Origin: an uncultured SAR86 cluster bacterium
GTDB taxonomy: Bacteria > Pseudomonadota > Gammaproteobacteria > Magnimaribacterales > D2472
Direction: 5' to 3'
Assembly: GCA_902591925.1 (NCBI GenBank)
Contig: CACJCN010000004.1
Location: forward strand, 79,854-143,853
Length of the DNA stretch: 64,000 bases
Made by a program: the position numbers and the translations under genes. The notes beneath the pieces are model-generated. The model did no database searches and was not told the origin of the DNA. It worked only from the letters and a program-made list of their open reading frames with translations. Of this stretch, positions 56,451-64,000 are shown in pieces. Numbering within the stretch: the first letter of the stretch is position 1; each line of letters begins with the position of its first letter.

Positions 56451-58073
56451 TTGCTTATGATTTTAAGAACACTATCTTTTTTGATAATTTTTGCATTCGT
56501 TTATGGATGTTCAGAGAACATTACACCCGTTGACTCGGGACTTGAAAAACAAATATACCATCACGGAAATGGTTCAGAACCTCAAGGAATCGATCCACAT
56601 ATTGTTACTGGTGTTCCAGAACATCATATTTTAATAAGTCTATGTGAAGGATTAACAATACCCAATCCAAACCCAGATGACATGAATGGATATATGGCAG
56701 GAACTGCGGAGTCTTGGTCTGTTAGCGAAGATGGCAAAGAGTACATATTTAATATAAATGAAAATGCCAGATGGTCTAATGGTGATCCAGTCACTGCAAA
56801 TGATTTTGTGTGGTCATGGAAAAGAATTCTTACAGCAAGCTTAGGTTCACAATATCCCGATATGCTTTATTATTTAGTCGGTGCATATGAATATCATAAT
56901 GGATTAACTAATGATTTTAGTGAGGTTGGTGTGAAAGCCATTGATCAAAAGACTTTAAAAGTTAGTCTTAAAAACCCGACTCCATTTTTCCTTGGATTGC
57001 TAAGTCATTACAGCACATGGCCGGTTCATAAAGAAACTGTTCTAAAATATGGAGATATTGATGATAGAAATGGAGAGTGGACAAGGCCAGGAAATTTTGT
57101 TTGCAATGGACCATTCCAACTCAAGTCTTGGGAGCTAAATAATAAAATTGTTGTTGAAAAAAATCCTTATTATTATGATGCTTCAATAGTTAAACTAAAT
57201 GAAATTCATTATTATCCTGTATCAAATGTAATGACTGAAGATAGAATGTTTAGGGCAGGTCAACTTCATTTAACTAGTACGTTACCATCACAAAAATGTC
57301 CAATATATATTGAGGAGAATCCAAATCTAAGAATAGATCCTTATATGGGAACTTACTTTTATAGAATAAATACAAATCATGAGGCACTAAAAGATGTAAG
57401 AGTAAGAAAAGCTTTGGCATATTCTATAGACAGAGAATTACTGGTCGATAAAGTAACTAAATGTGGTCAAATACCAGCTTATTCTTTTACTCCACCAGGA
57501 TCGAATGGGTATGAACCAAAAACTCAAATACCTTTTGATCCTGAGCTTGCTAAATCATTGCTTGAAGATGCAGGATACTCTGATGAAAATCCCTTTCCAA
57601 AGTTAGAAATATTATTTAATACCAATGAGGATCATAGAAAGATTGCCTTAGCAATCCAACAAATGTGGCAAGTAAACCTTGGTATTGAAATAGAATTAGT
57701 TAATCAAGACTGGAAAGTATATTTGAATAGAGAGATGATTGGAGACTTTCAAATATCAAGAGCTGGATGGATTGGCGACTATGAGGATCCAAATACATTT
57801 TTAGATTTGATGAGGCCAAACAGAGGAAATAATAAAACAGGCTGGGAAAATAAAGAGTACGATGAGCTGGTCGAAAAGGCTAACACAATAAACAATCAAT
57901 CTGAAAGATATGAAATGCTCTATAAAGCTGAAGAAATTTTAATTGATAATATGCCAATAATTCCTTTATATACCTACGTAAGATCGTATCAACTTTCACC
58001 TGATGTTAAAGGCTTTAATCCTCATATTTTAGACCATCACCACCCAAAATTTATTTATCTTGAAAGAGATTGA
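56451..58073 (+). CDS. Oligopeptide ABC transporter, substrate-binding lipoprotein (OppA-like)
   Basis: The 540-residue protein (ATG at 56457, two codons after the TTG that opens the frame) has a lipobox (FVYGC) and the SBP_bac_5 fold: GSEPQGIDPHIVTG, WSNGDPVTANDFVWSWKRIL, DVRVRKALAYSIDRELLV. These match OppA, which delivers peptides to the permease pair encoded next. Peptide length or class cannot be told. Confidence 0.93.
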   Translation: MLMILRTLSFLIIFAFVYGCSENITPVDSGLEKQIYHHGNGSEPQGIDPHIVTGVPEHHILISLCEGLTIPNPNPDDMNGYMAGTAESWSVSEDGKEYIFNINENARWSNGDPVTANDFVWSWKRILTASLGSQYPDMLYYLVGAYEYHNGLTNDFSEVGVKAIDQKTLKVSLKNPTPFFLGLLSHYSTWPVHKETVLKYGDIDDRNGEWTRPGNFVCNGPFQLKSWELNNKIVVEKNPYYYDASIVKLNEIHYYPVSNVMTEDRMFRAGQLHLTSTLPSQKCPIYIEENPNLRIDPYMGTYFYRINTNHEALKDVRVRKALAYSIDRELLVDKVTKCGQIPAYSFTPPGSNGYEPKTQIPFDPELAKSLLEDAGYSDENPFPKLEILFNTNEDHRKIALAIQQMWQVNLGIEIELVNQDWKVYLNREMIGDFQISRAGWIGDYEDPNTFLDLMRPNRGNNKTGWENKEYDELVEKANTINNQSERYEMLYKAEEILIDNMPIIPLYTYVRSYQLSPDVKGFNPHILDHHHPKFIYLERD

Positions 58074-58079
58074 TTTCGC

Positions 58080-59003
58080 ATGCTAGCGATTTTTATTAAA
58101 AGAATTTTAATTGCAATACCTGTTTTATTTGCTGTAGCTAGCATTACATTTTTTCTGATTAAAATTGCACCTGGAGGTCCTTTTGATGCCGATAGGGCAG
58201 TCTCTCCTCAAGTTCTTAAAAACTTAAATGAAGCATATAATTTAGATGCTTCCAATTGGGAGCAATATCTTGACTATATGGGTGGTCTGTTACAAGGAGA
58301 TCTGGGCCCATCATTTAGATTTCCTGGAAGATCTGTAACTGAAATGATTGCGACTGGGTTGCCTGTAACTTTTGAGTTAGCATTTTATGCTATTTTGATA
58401 GCTCTTTTAATGGGTATATTTTCTGGTGTTCTGGCTGCTTTAAAGAGAAACACCTTTCTTGATTTTATTCCAATGGCGATAGCAATGATAGGAATTTGCG
58501 TACCAACTTTTTTAATGGGACCGCTTTTAGTTTTGATTTTTGGTATTAATCTTGAAGTCTTACCTGTATCAGGTTGGGATCAATTACCAGGGGATAAAAT
58601 TTTGCCATCCTTAACTTTGGGGTTTGCTTATGCAGCGTATATAGCAAGATTAAGTAGAGGAGGAATGCTAGAAATTTTAAATCAAGATTTTATTAGAACA
58701 GCAAGAGCAAAAGGATTAACAGAAAGGATGGTTGTCATTAAGCACGCAATGCAGGGAGGGTTAATACCAGTTATTTCATTTTTAGGTCCTGCAATAGCAG
58801 GACTTCTTGCAGGATCATTTGTTGTAGAAACAATATTTCAAATACCTGGCCTCGGAAGGTTTTATGTTGAAGCTGCTTTTAATAGAGACTATACAATGAT
58901 TCTAGGAACAACGATCTTTTTTTCTGCGATGATTATATTTTTTAATTTAATGTCGGATCTGGCAGCATTATGGTTAAATCCTAGATCAAGAGATGCATCA
59001 TGA
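58080..59003 (+). CDS. Oligopeptide ABC transporter permease, OppB-like
   Basis: The 307-residue protein has six membrane helices, the start IKRILIAIPVLFAVASITFFLIKIAPGGPFD typical of OppB/DppB, and the EAA loop FIRTARAKGLTERMVVIKHAM, which contacts the ATPase. It starts 6 bp after the binding protein and overlaps the second permease by 4 bp (ATGA). Confidence 0.95.
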   Translation: MLAIFIKRILIAIPVLFAVASITFFLIKIAPGGPFDADRAVSPQVLKNLNEAYNLDASNWEQYLDYMGGLLQGDLGPSFRFPGRSVTEMIATGLPVTFELAFYAILIALLMGIFSGVLAALKRNTFLDFIPMAIAMIGICVPTFLMGPLLVLIFGINLEVLPVSGWDQLPGDKILPSLTLGFAYAAYIARLSRGGMLEILNQDFIRTARAKGLTERMVVIKHAMQGGLIPVISFLGPAIAGLLAGSFVVETIFQIPGLGRFYVEAAFNRDYTMILGTTIFFSAMIIFFNLMSDLAALWLNPRSRDAS

Positions 59004-59851
59004 ATAACAATTCTTTATGGTCAGATGCTTTATATAGATTGTCAAAAAATAAGGCTGCCATGTTTGGCGGTTTTATTCTAATACTGTTGATTTTTTCAGC
59101 TGCTTTAGCTCCTATTATTGCTCCATATTCATATTCTTACCAAGATCTAAATTTAGGGGCTAGTCCTCCATCTTCTGAACATCTTCTAGGCACAGATATT
59201 CTTGGTAGAGATCTTTTAAGTAGAATACTTTATGGTGCTCGAATCTCGCTTTTAGTTGGATTCGTAGCGACAGGAGTAGCCCTTGTTATAGGTGTTTCAT
59301 GGGGAATAGTAGCTGGATATATTGGTGGAAGGGTTGATTCAATAATGATGAGAATTGTTGATATTCTTTATGGGCTCCCATTCATAATTTTCATAATTTT
59401 ATTAATGGTTATTTTTGGACGAAATTTATGGTTATTATTTGGAGCTATTGGAGCAGTCGAATGGTTAACAATGGCAAGAATAGTTAGAGGTCAAGTTATT
59501 GGTCTTAAAAATCAAGAATTTGTTATGGCTGCTCAAGCTATGGGAGTCTCTAATTTACAAATGTTCAGAAGGCATTTACTTCCAAACATATTAGGACCCA
59601 TAGCAGTATATGCAACATTAACAATTCCTCAAGTTATGTTATTGGAGGGTTTTTTGAGCTTTTTAGGTTTAGGCATTCAGCCACCTATGAGTAGTTGGGG
59701 TACCTTAATTAAGGACGGTGTTGAATCTATGGAGGAATATAGTTGGCTTCTAATATATCCTGGGATTACTTTTACTATTACTCTATTTGCACTTAATTTT
59801 TTTGGTGATGGTCTTAGAGACGCATTAGATCCAAAAACATCTGAAAATTAA
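59000..59851 (+). CDS. Oligopeptide ABC transporter permease, OppC-like
   Basis: The 283-residue protein shows the DppC/OppC pattern: HLLGTDILGRDLLSRILYGARISLLVG at the N-terminus and EAA loop FVMAAQAMGVSNLQMFRRHLLPN. Its 3' end overlaps mltD on the opposite strand by 4 bp, so no ATPase gene (oppD/oppF) follows here; it must be elsewhere. Confidence 0.95.
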   Translation: MNNNSLWSDALYRLSKNKAAMFGGFILILLIFSAALAPIIAPYSYSYQDLNLGASPPSSEHLLGTDILGRDLLSRILYGARISLLVGFVATGVALVIGVSWGIVAGYIGGRVDSIMMRIVDILYGLPFIIFIILLMVIFGRNLWLLFGAIGAVEWLTMARIVRGQVIGLKNQEFVMAAQAMGVSNLQMFRRHLLPNILGPIAVYATLTIPQVMLLEGFLSFLGLGIQPPMSSWGTLIKDGVESMEEYSWLLIYPGITFTITLFALNFFGDGLRDALDPKTSEN

Positions 59852-61317
59852 AATGCTCGTATGGCAATCTTAATAATTTGGCCTGGCATCAGGGTGGGAT
59901 TACTAAATTTATTTATTTCTTCAATACTACTAATTGTTACATCAAATAGTTCTGATATTTTAAAAAGGTTGTCTCCCTGTTTTACTGAATAGAGAATAGT
60001 TCTTTTTTTTGATTCCATATTTCTATATATATTTTTGTTTCCAATTGATAGTTGTTGACCAAGTTGAAGATAGTCATTTTTATTGAGTGAATTCATTCTA
60101 GCTAAATTATTAACATTTAAATTATATTTTTTAGCAATACTCCATAAGGTATCTCCCTCAGAAACAATATACATCTCATAGGGAATAAAGTTATTTGACT
60201 TAGTTTTACCAAGAGGTATAAGTAAATTATCATTTATTGATAATAGATCATTATTGAGATAATTGACCTCTTTTATAACATCAACTTCAGTATCGTATTT
60301 TATCGCTAGATCCCAAAGATTATCACCTTTGTTGACTGTATGTGATATCCAATTGATGTCATTAGTTTTGTTAAAAGGATTTTTTTCACTTAAAAATAAA
60401 AAATATTTTTCTTTAGGAATAAAAAAAATACTCTCATCTTTTGGTGCAGAAGCCCATTTTGTATAACCTGCATTTAATTTGTATAAGAGTTCTGGTTTAA
60501 TTTCTAAATATTCACTCAAAGCTAAAATTTCAACCTGACCAGGTATAGTTATTTTTTGAACAACACTATCGTAGGGTATATTTGGCAATGTTATTCCATA
60601 TTTTTTAGGATTCAAAATTAACTCTCTTAAAGCTATATATTTTGGTACATAATTTTTTGTTTGAGTCGGAAGATTTAGTGACCAAAAATCAATATCTTCT
60701 CCTTTTCTTTTATTTTGGTTAATCCTTTTGTCAACAAGAGATGGTCCTGCATTATATGCTGCAATGGAGAGATAGATATCTCCATCAAATCTTTGGTATA
60801 AATATTTTAAATATCCAATAGCTGCCTCTGTAGATTTAAAAGGATCATGCCTATCTTCACTCCACCATGATTTATTTAATTCATATAGCCGGCCTGTTCT
60901 TGGCATAAACTGCCACATGCCAACTGCTCCAGATGGAGAAATAGAAAATGGATCATAATTACTTTCAATGTATGGAAGAATTGATAATTCAATTGGTAGG
61001 TTATTTTTCTCTAACTCTTTAATTACAAAATATAGAAAATAATATGAATCATTAAGGTATTCTTCAAATTTGTCTAGATCTCTAAGATGATTATTCATAT
61101 AAGACAAAATTTGTTCGTCGAGATAATTATTCTGTTTAATTTTGTTATTTACTTGAAGATATTCCCAAATATTTTCGTAAGAATCTTTCTTTTCAACTAA
61201 TTCATATGAAGTATTTTTAGATATTTCATTTGGAATATCTTTGATAGTAGTTGGAGTTTGTTGACACCCAAATACTGAAATAACTATAAAAAAAATTGTT
61301 AAAAGTTGTCTTTCCAT
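59848..61317 (-). CDS. mltD: Membrane-bound lytic murein transglycosylase D-like, with LysM repeats
   Basis: The ATG at 61317 starts a lipoprotein signal (MERQLLTIFFIVISVFGC); the frame's earlier ATG at 61332 is less likely. The 489-residue protein has a transglycosylase domain with the catalytic Glu in LPYIESNYDPFSISPSGAVGMWQFM, then three LysM repeats (about 330-375, 385-430, 445-490) that bind peptidoglycan. It cuts glycan strands in the periplasm. It overlaps the gloB end by 19 bp, a conserved pairing. Confidence 0.93.
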   Translation of the reverse strand: MERQLLTIFFIVISVFGCQQTPTTIKDIPNEISKNTSYELVEKKDSYENIWEYLQVNNKIKQNNYLDEQILSYMNNHLRDLDKFEEYLNDSYYFLYFVIKELEKNNLPIELSILPYIESNYDPFSISPSGAVGMWQFMPRTGRLYELNKSWWSEDRHDPFKSTEAAIGYLKYLYQRFDGDIYLSIAAYNAGPSLVDKRINQNKRKGEDIDFWSLNLPTQTKNYVPKYIALRELILNPKKYGITLPNIPYDSVVQKITIPGQVEILALSEYLEIKPELLYKLNAGYTKWASAPKDESIFFIPKEKYFLFLSEKNPFNKTNDINWISHTVNKGDNLWDLAIKYDTEVDVIKEVNYLNNDLLSINDNLLIPLGKTKSNNFIPYEMYIVSEGDTLWSIAKKYNLNVNNLARMNSLNKNDYLQLGQQLSIGNKNIYRNMESKKRTILYSVKQGDNLFKISELFDVTISSIEEINKFSNPTLMPGQIIKIAIRAF

Positions 61318-62063
61318 TGTCTTAAAGCACAAAAAACCTCTAATTCATCATCAGAGGTATTAAATTTAGAAACAATTTTATTTTTAATGTGATGATTATC
61401 ACATCTCAAAAAGGGATTTATCCTAAGTTCTTTTTCTAGAATTGTTGGAAGAGATGGATTGCCTGAATCAACTATATTTTTTATATTGTCATATTCTTTT
61501 ATCAGGTCTTCATTATTTTCATCAACGGCTAGGGCAAATTTTAAATTTGACAAAGTATACTCATGTCCACAAAAGATTTTTGTTTCTTTGGGATATTTAG
61601 ATATTTTTTTTAGTGCAATAAACATCTGATCAAAAGTTCCTTCAAACACTCTGCCACAACCACCTGAAAATAAAGTATCACCACAAAAAAGAATTGGTTC
61701 TCCACTATTAAATGAATAAAAAGCTATATGATCTAATGTATGACCTGGAATCTCTATGACCTCAAAATCAATACCAATAACTGTAAACTTATCATTATTT
61801 TTGACTATGTTATTAATACCATTCACATTATTTTTAGGACCATATACTTCCAAACCTCTTTTATCTAATAAATCAGAAAGTCCGTTTGTATGATCAAAAT
61901 GATGATGAGTAATTAAAACGCCTTTCAAATCTATCTCATTGTTATCAATTAAATTCAATATTTTTTTAGATTCACCAGGATCGACAACTATTGACCCTTC
62001 ATTAGTTGATACTAACCAAATATAATTATCTTGATAGGCTTTTATAGGTTTGACAGATAACAT
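61299..62063 (-). CDS. gloB: Hydroxyacylglutathione hydrolase (glyoxalase II)
   Basis: The 254-residue metallo-beta-lactamase-fold enzyme has THHHFDHTNG, GHTLDHIAFYS, FCGDTLFSGGCGRVFEGT and GHEYTLSNLKFA, the full glyoxalase II set. It releases D-lactate and glutathione from S-lactoylglutathione. It diverges from rnhA across 22 bp with overlapping promoters. Confidence 0.96.
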   Translation of the reverse strand: MLSVKPIKAYQDNYIWLVSTNEGSIVVDPGESKKILNLIDNNEIDLKGVLITHHHFDHTNGLSDLLDKRGLEVYGPKNNVNGINNIVKNNDKFTVIGIDFEVIEIPGHTLDHIAFYSFNSGEPILFCGDTLFSGGCGRVFEGTFDQMFIALKKISKYPKETKIFCGHEYTLSNLKFALAVDENNEDLIKEYDNIKNIVDSGNPSLPTILEKELRINPFLRCDNHHIKNKIVSKFNTSDDELEVFCALRQWKDNF

Positions 62064-62077
62064 ATACGAATTCTAAT
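62050..62077 (+). promoter_or_regulatory. Promoter of rnhA overlapping the gloB start
   Basis: TTGACA (62050-62055), 16 bases, TCTAAT (62072-62077), then 8 bases to the rnhA ATG at 62086. The -35 lies within the first codons of gloB. The expected start site, 6-8 bases past the -10, is at or within two bases of the ATG, so the mRNA may be leaderless. Confidence 0.6.
62070..62075 (-). promoter_or_regulatory. -10 element of gloB overlapping that of rnhA
   Basis: On the minus strand TAGAAT lies six bases before the gloB ATG (62063) and shares four bases with the rnhA -10 on the other strand. A -35 near 62093-62098 (TTACTG) is weak. Confidence 0.45.
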
Positions 62078-62085
62078 TTAAATTT

Positions 62086-62517
62086 ATGAAAACAGTAAAT
62101 ATTTATACAGATGGTGCATGTAGAGGCAATCCAGGAGATGGAGGCTGGGGCGCATTAATTGAATACGAAAATTTTTCAAAAGAAATTTTTGGTGGTATGA
62201 GGGATACGACCAACAATCAAATGGAACTTCAAGCAGCTATTGAAGGATTAAGCATGCTAAAGGAGCCTTGCGAGGTTTTTATAACTACCGACTCGAAATA
62301 TGTTATGAATGGTATTACTTTATGGATAGAAAAATGGAAAAAAAATAACTGGAAAAGTGCATCTAAAAAAGATGTAAAAAATAAAGATCTCTGGATTAAG
62401 CTTGATCAATTAACAATAAAACATAATGTAAAATGGAATTGGGTCAAAGGGCATTCCGGTCACGAAAAAAATGAAACTGCAGATGCTCTTGCTAATAAAG
62501 GAATAGACAATCTATAA
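62086..62517 (+). CDS. rnhA: Ribonuclease HI
   Basis: The 143-residue enzyme has the four acidic residues in YTDGACRGNPGDGGWG, MELQAAIEGL, TTDSKYVMNGI and ETADALAN. It cuts RNA in RNA-DNA hybrids. dnaQ follows after 3 bp. Confidence 0.97.
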   Translation: MKTVNIYTDGACRGNPGDGGWGALIEYENFSKEIFGGMRDTTNNQMELQAAIEGLSMLKEPCEVFITTDSKYVMNGITLWIEKWKKNNWKSASKKDVKNKDLWIKLDQLTIKHNVKWNWVKGHSGHEKNETADALANKGIDNL

Positions 62518-62520
62518 ATT

Positions 62521-63237
62521 ATGGCAAAAAGATATATTGTTTTAGACACAGAAACCACCGGTTTAGAGGTAAATCAGGGCCACAGAGTAATTGAACTGGG
62601 TGCCGTTCTGCTAAATGATCGAAAAAAAACTGAGGAACATTTCCATAGTTATTTAAATCCATCTAGATTGATAGATGAAGAAGCAACCAAAGTTCATGGA
62701 ATCATAAACTCTGATCTAGAAGATAAACCTTTTTTTGATGAAATAGCAGAGGAGTTTATTAATTTTGTAGAGGGCTCAACTTTAGTAATTCACAATGCAC
62801 CATTCGATTTGGGGTTTTTAAATAATGAATTAAAACTTGCCTCTGTAAGTTATCCAAAATTAGAAGATATTTGTGAAGTAGAAGATTCATTGTTAATAGC
62901 TAGAGATAAATTTCCAGGTCAAAGAAACTCTCTGGATGCTCTTGCTACACGTTTTAACATTTCTGGCTATGATAGAACTTTCCATGGTGCTCTATTAGAT
63001 GCGAATATTTTGGCAGATGTATATATGCAGCTTACAGGTGGTCAAAGTAAATTTGAATTTGTATCAAATGGAGGTTCTTTATCAATGAATAATGAAAACT
63101 CCGACAAACAGGTAATTGAAAAAATTAATGATCTTCCTAGAATTAATGCGTCCAAAGCAGATTTAAAAAATCACAGTAAAAGAATTAATGAGATTGAAAA
63201 AAAATATTCTATTAAAACTTTATGGAGTAAATTTTAG
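62521..63237 (+). CDS. dnaQ: DNA polymerase III subunit epsilon (proofreading 3'-5' exonuclease)
   Basis: The 238-residue protein has the DEDDh motifs VLDTETTGLE, HNAPFDLGFLNNE and HGALLDANILADVY. The C-terminal tail that joins the alpha subunit is present. Divergent rnhA and dnaQ of E. coli are here in tandem on the same strand. Its stop overlaps the gltX GTG. Confidence 0.96.
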   Translation: MAKRYIVLDTETTGLEVNQGHRVIELGAVLLNDRKKTEEHFHSYLNPSRLIDEEATKVHGIINSDLEDKPFFDEIAEEFINFVEGSTLVIHNAPFDLGFLNNELKLASVSYPKLEDICEVEDSLLIARDKFPGQRNSLDALATRFNISGYDRTFHGALLDANILADVYMQLTGGQSKFEFVSNGGSLSMNNENSDKQVIEKINDLPRINASKADLKNHSKRINEIEKKYSIKTLWSKF

Positions 63238-64000
63238 TGAAACCTGTAATTACAAGATTTGCACCAAGCCCCACAGGGACACTCCATATTGGAGGCCTAA
63301 GAACAGCTTTATTTAACTATGTATACTCAAAACAAAATAATGGAAAATTTTTAATTAGAATTGAAGATACCGACAGAGAACGATCAACAAAAGAATTTGA
63401 AAAAAATATTTTGGATAATTTATCATCGATTGGACTTGCACCTGATGAAGATCCAATAAATCAATCTGAAAGGAATGAAATATATGTAAAGGCCGCTGAA
63501 AAGATTATTGAATCTGGTAAAGCATATTGGTGTGATTGTAGCCCTGAAGATCTTGAGCTGATGAGAAAAGAACAAACTGAGGCAGGTAAAAAACCTATGT
63601 ATGATGGAAGAAGCAGAAATCTTGGACTACCTAAAACAGATAAAACAGTATTAAGATTGGCAACTCCCGAAAGTGGTGAGATAGTTGTAAAAGATCTTAT
63701 AAGAGGTGAAATAAAATTTAACAATAATGAGTTAGATGATCTTATTTTATTGAGAAGTGATGGAACACCAACTTATCATTTATGTAATGTTGTTGATGAT
63801 TTTGAGCAAAAAATTACTACTGTGATTCGGGGTGAGGATCACATCAGTAATACGCCCAGGCAAATTCATATTCAAAATGCTTTGGATTACCCCGAGTTAG
63901 AATATGCACACTTACCACTAGTATTAGGTACAGATAAAAAAAGATTATCAAAAAGGAATGCGGCAACTAGTCTTGAAGAATATCGTGAAAAAGGATATTT
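63237..64000 (+). CDS. gltX: Glutamyl-tRNA synthetase (partial, C-terminus outside window)
   Basis: The frame opens at GTG 63237, which shares its G with the dnaQ stop, and runs to the window end (254 codons). It shows RFAPSPTGTLHIGGLRTALFN with the HIGH-type signature, IRIEDTDRERST, CDCSPEDLE and the KMSKS-type KRLSKRN. It charges tRNA-Glu. CSP and other cysteines of the zinc region are partly seen (CDC). The rest lies beyond the window. Confidence 0.95.
   Translation, partial: MKPVITRFAPSPTGTLHIGGLRTALFNYVYSKQNNGKFLIRIEDTDRERSTKEFEKNILDNLSSIGLAPDEDPINQSERNEIYVKAAEKIIESGKAYWCDCSPEDLELMRKEQTEAGKKPMYDGRSRNLGLPKTDKTVLRLATPESGEIVVKDLIRGEIKFNNNELDDLILLRSDGTPTYHLCNVVDDFEQKITTVIRGEDHISNTPRQIHIQNALDYPELEYAHLPLVLGTDKKRLSKRNAATSLEEYREKGY

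Overview
The window is a gene-dense, low-GC stretch (roughly one third G+C by eye) of a bacterial chromosome. Gene content and order point to a marine, genome-streamlined gammaproteobacterium, most like the SAR86 group. The reasons are the order tig-clpP-clpX-lon-hupB-ppiD, the purM/purN-DUF3108 / DUF2066-hda and wrbA-DUF2069 clusters seen in Pseudomonas-type genomes, mltD-gloB / rnhA-dnaQ, many acyl-CoA dehydrogenases, a cytochrome P450, a TonB-dependent receptor, and very short intergenic spaces. The taxonomic name is inference; no rRNA is present. No prophage, insertion sequence, CRISPR array or rRNA operon was seen.

1-8.3 kb: a partial PreP-type M16 peptidase, two lipoproteins (one an SdsA-like alkyl sulfatase), two adjacent acyl-CoA dehydrogenases that look like the two chains of one enzyme, and three small membrane proteins of unknown role. 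8.3-18.9 kb: tRNA-Leu, a TonB-dependent receptor behind an attenuator-like leader, a P450-MFS pair, a thioredoxin, a Na+/Ca2+ exchanger, an RhlG-like SDR, and a LysR regulator divergent from an ACAD11-like dehydrogenase across a large nested palindrome. This is the most accessory part and looks devoted to uptake and oxidation of lipid-like or other hydrophobic compounds.

18.9-28.7 kb: exonuclease I, an odd tRNA-Val, a pseudoazurin, a serine hydrolase, SLC13 and MscS membrane proteins, DsbD, and a small heat-shock gene with a probable ROSE RNA thermometer and sigma-32 promoter. 28.7-37.4 kb: envelope proteins, recX, dnaX, recR, dcd, DUF3108, purN, purM, DUF2066, a CDP-alcohol phosphatidyltransferase and hda. 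37.4-48.5 kb: sppA, DUF2069, wrbA, a TlpA-like lipoprotein, an M23 peptidase, xseA, an EamA transporter, several tRNAs, gpsA, folD (with a frameshift), trhO and a GST.

48.5-64 kb: the proteostasis block tig-clpP-clpX-lon-hupB-ppiD, an Opp-type peptide ABC transporter (binding protein and two permeases; no ATPase within the window), mltD, gloB, rnhA, dnaQ and the start of gltX. The most noteworthy non-coding signals are the hsp20 thermometer, the dnaX A10 slippage site, the LysR-site palindrome, the attenuator before the TonB receptor, overlapping divergent promoters that seem to give leaderless mRNAs, and a tRNA-Val with C at position 33.
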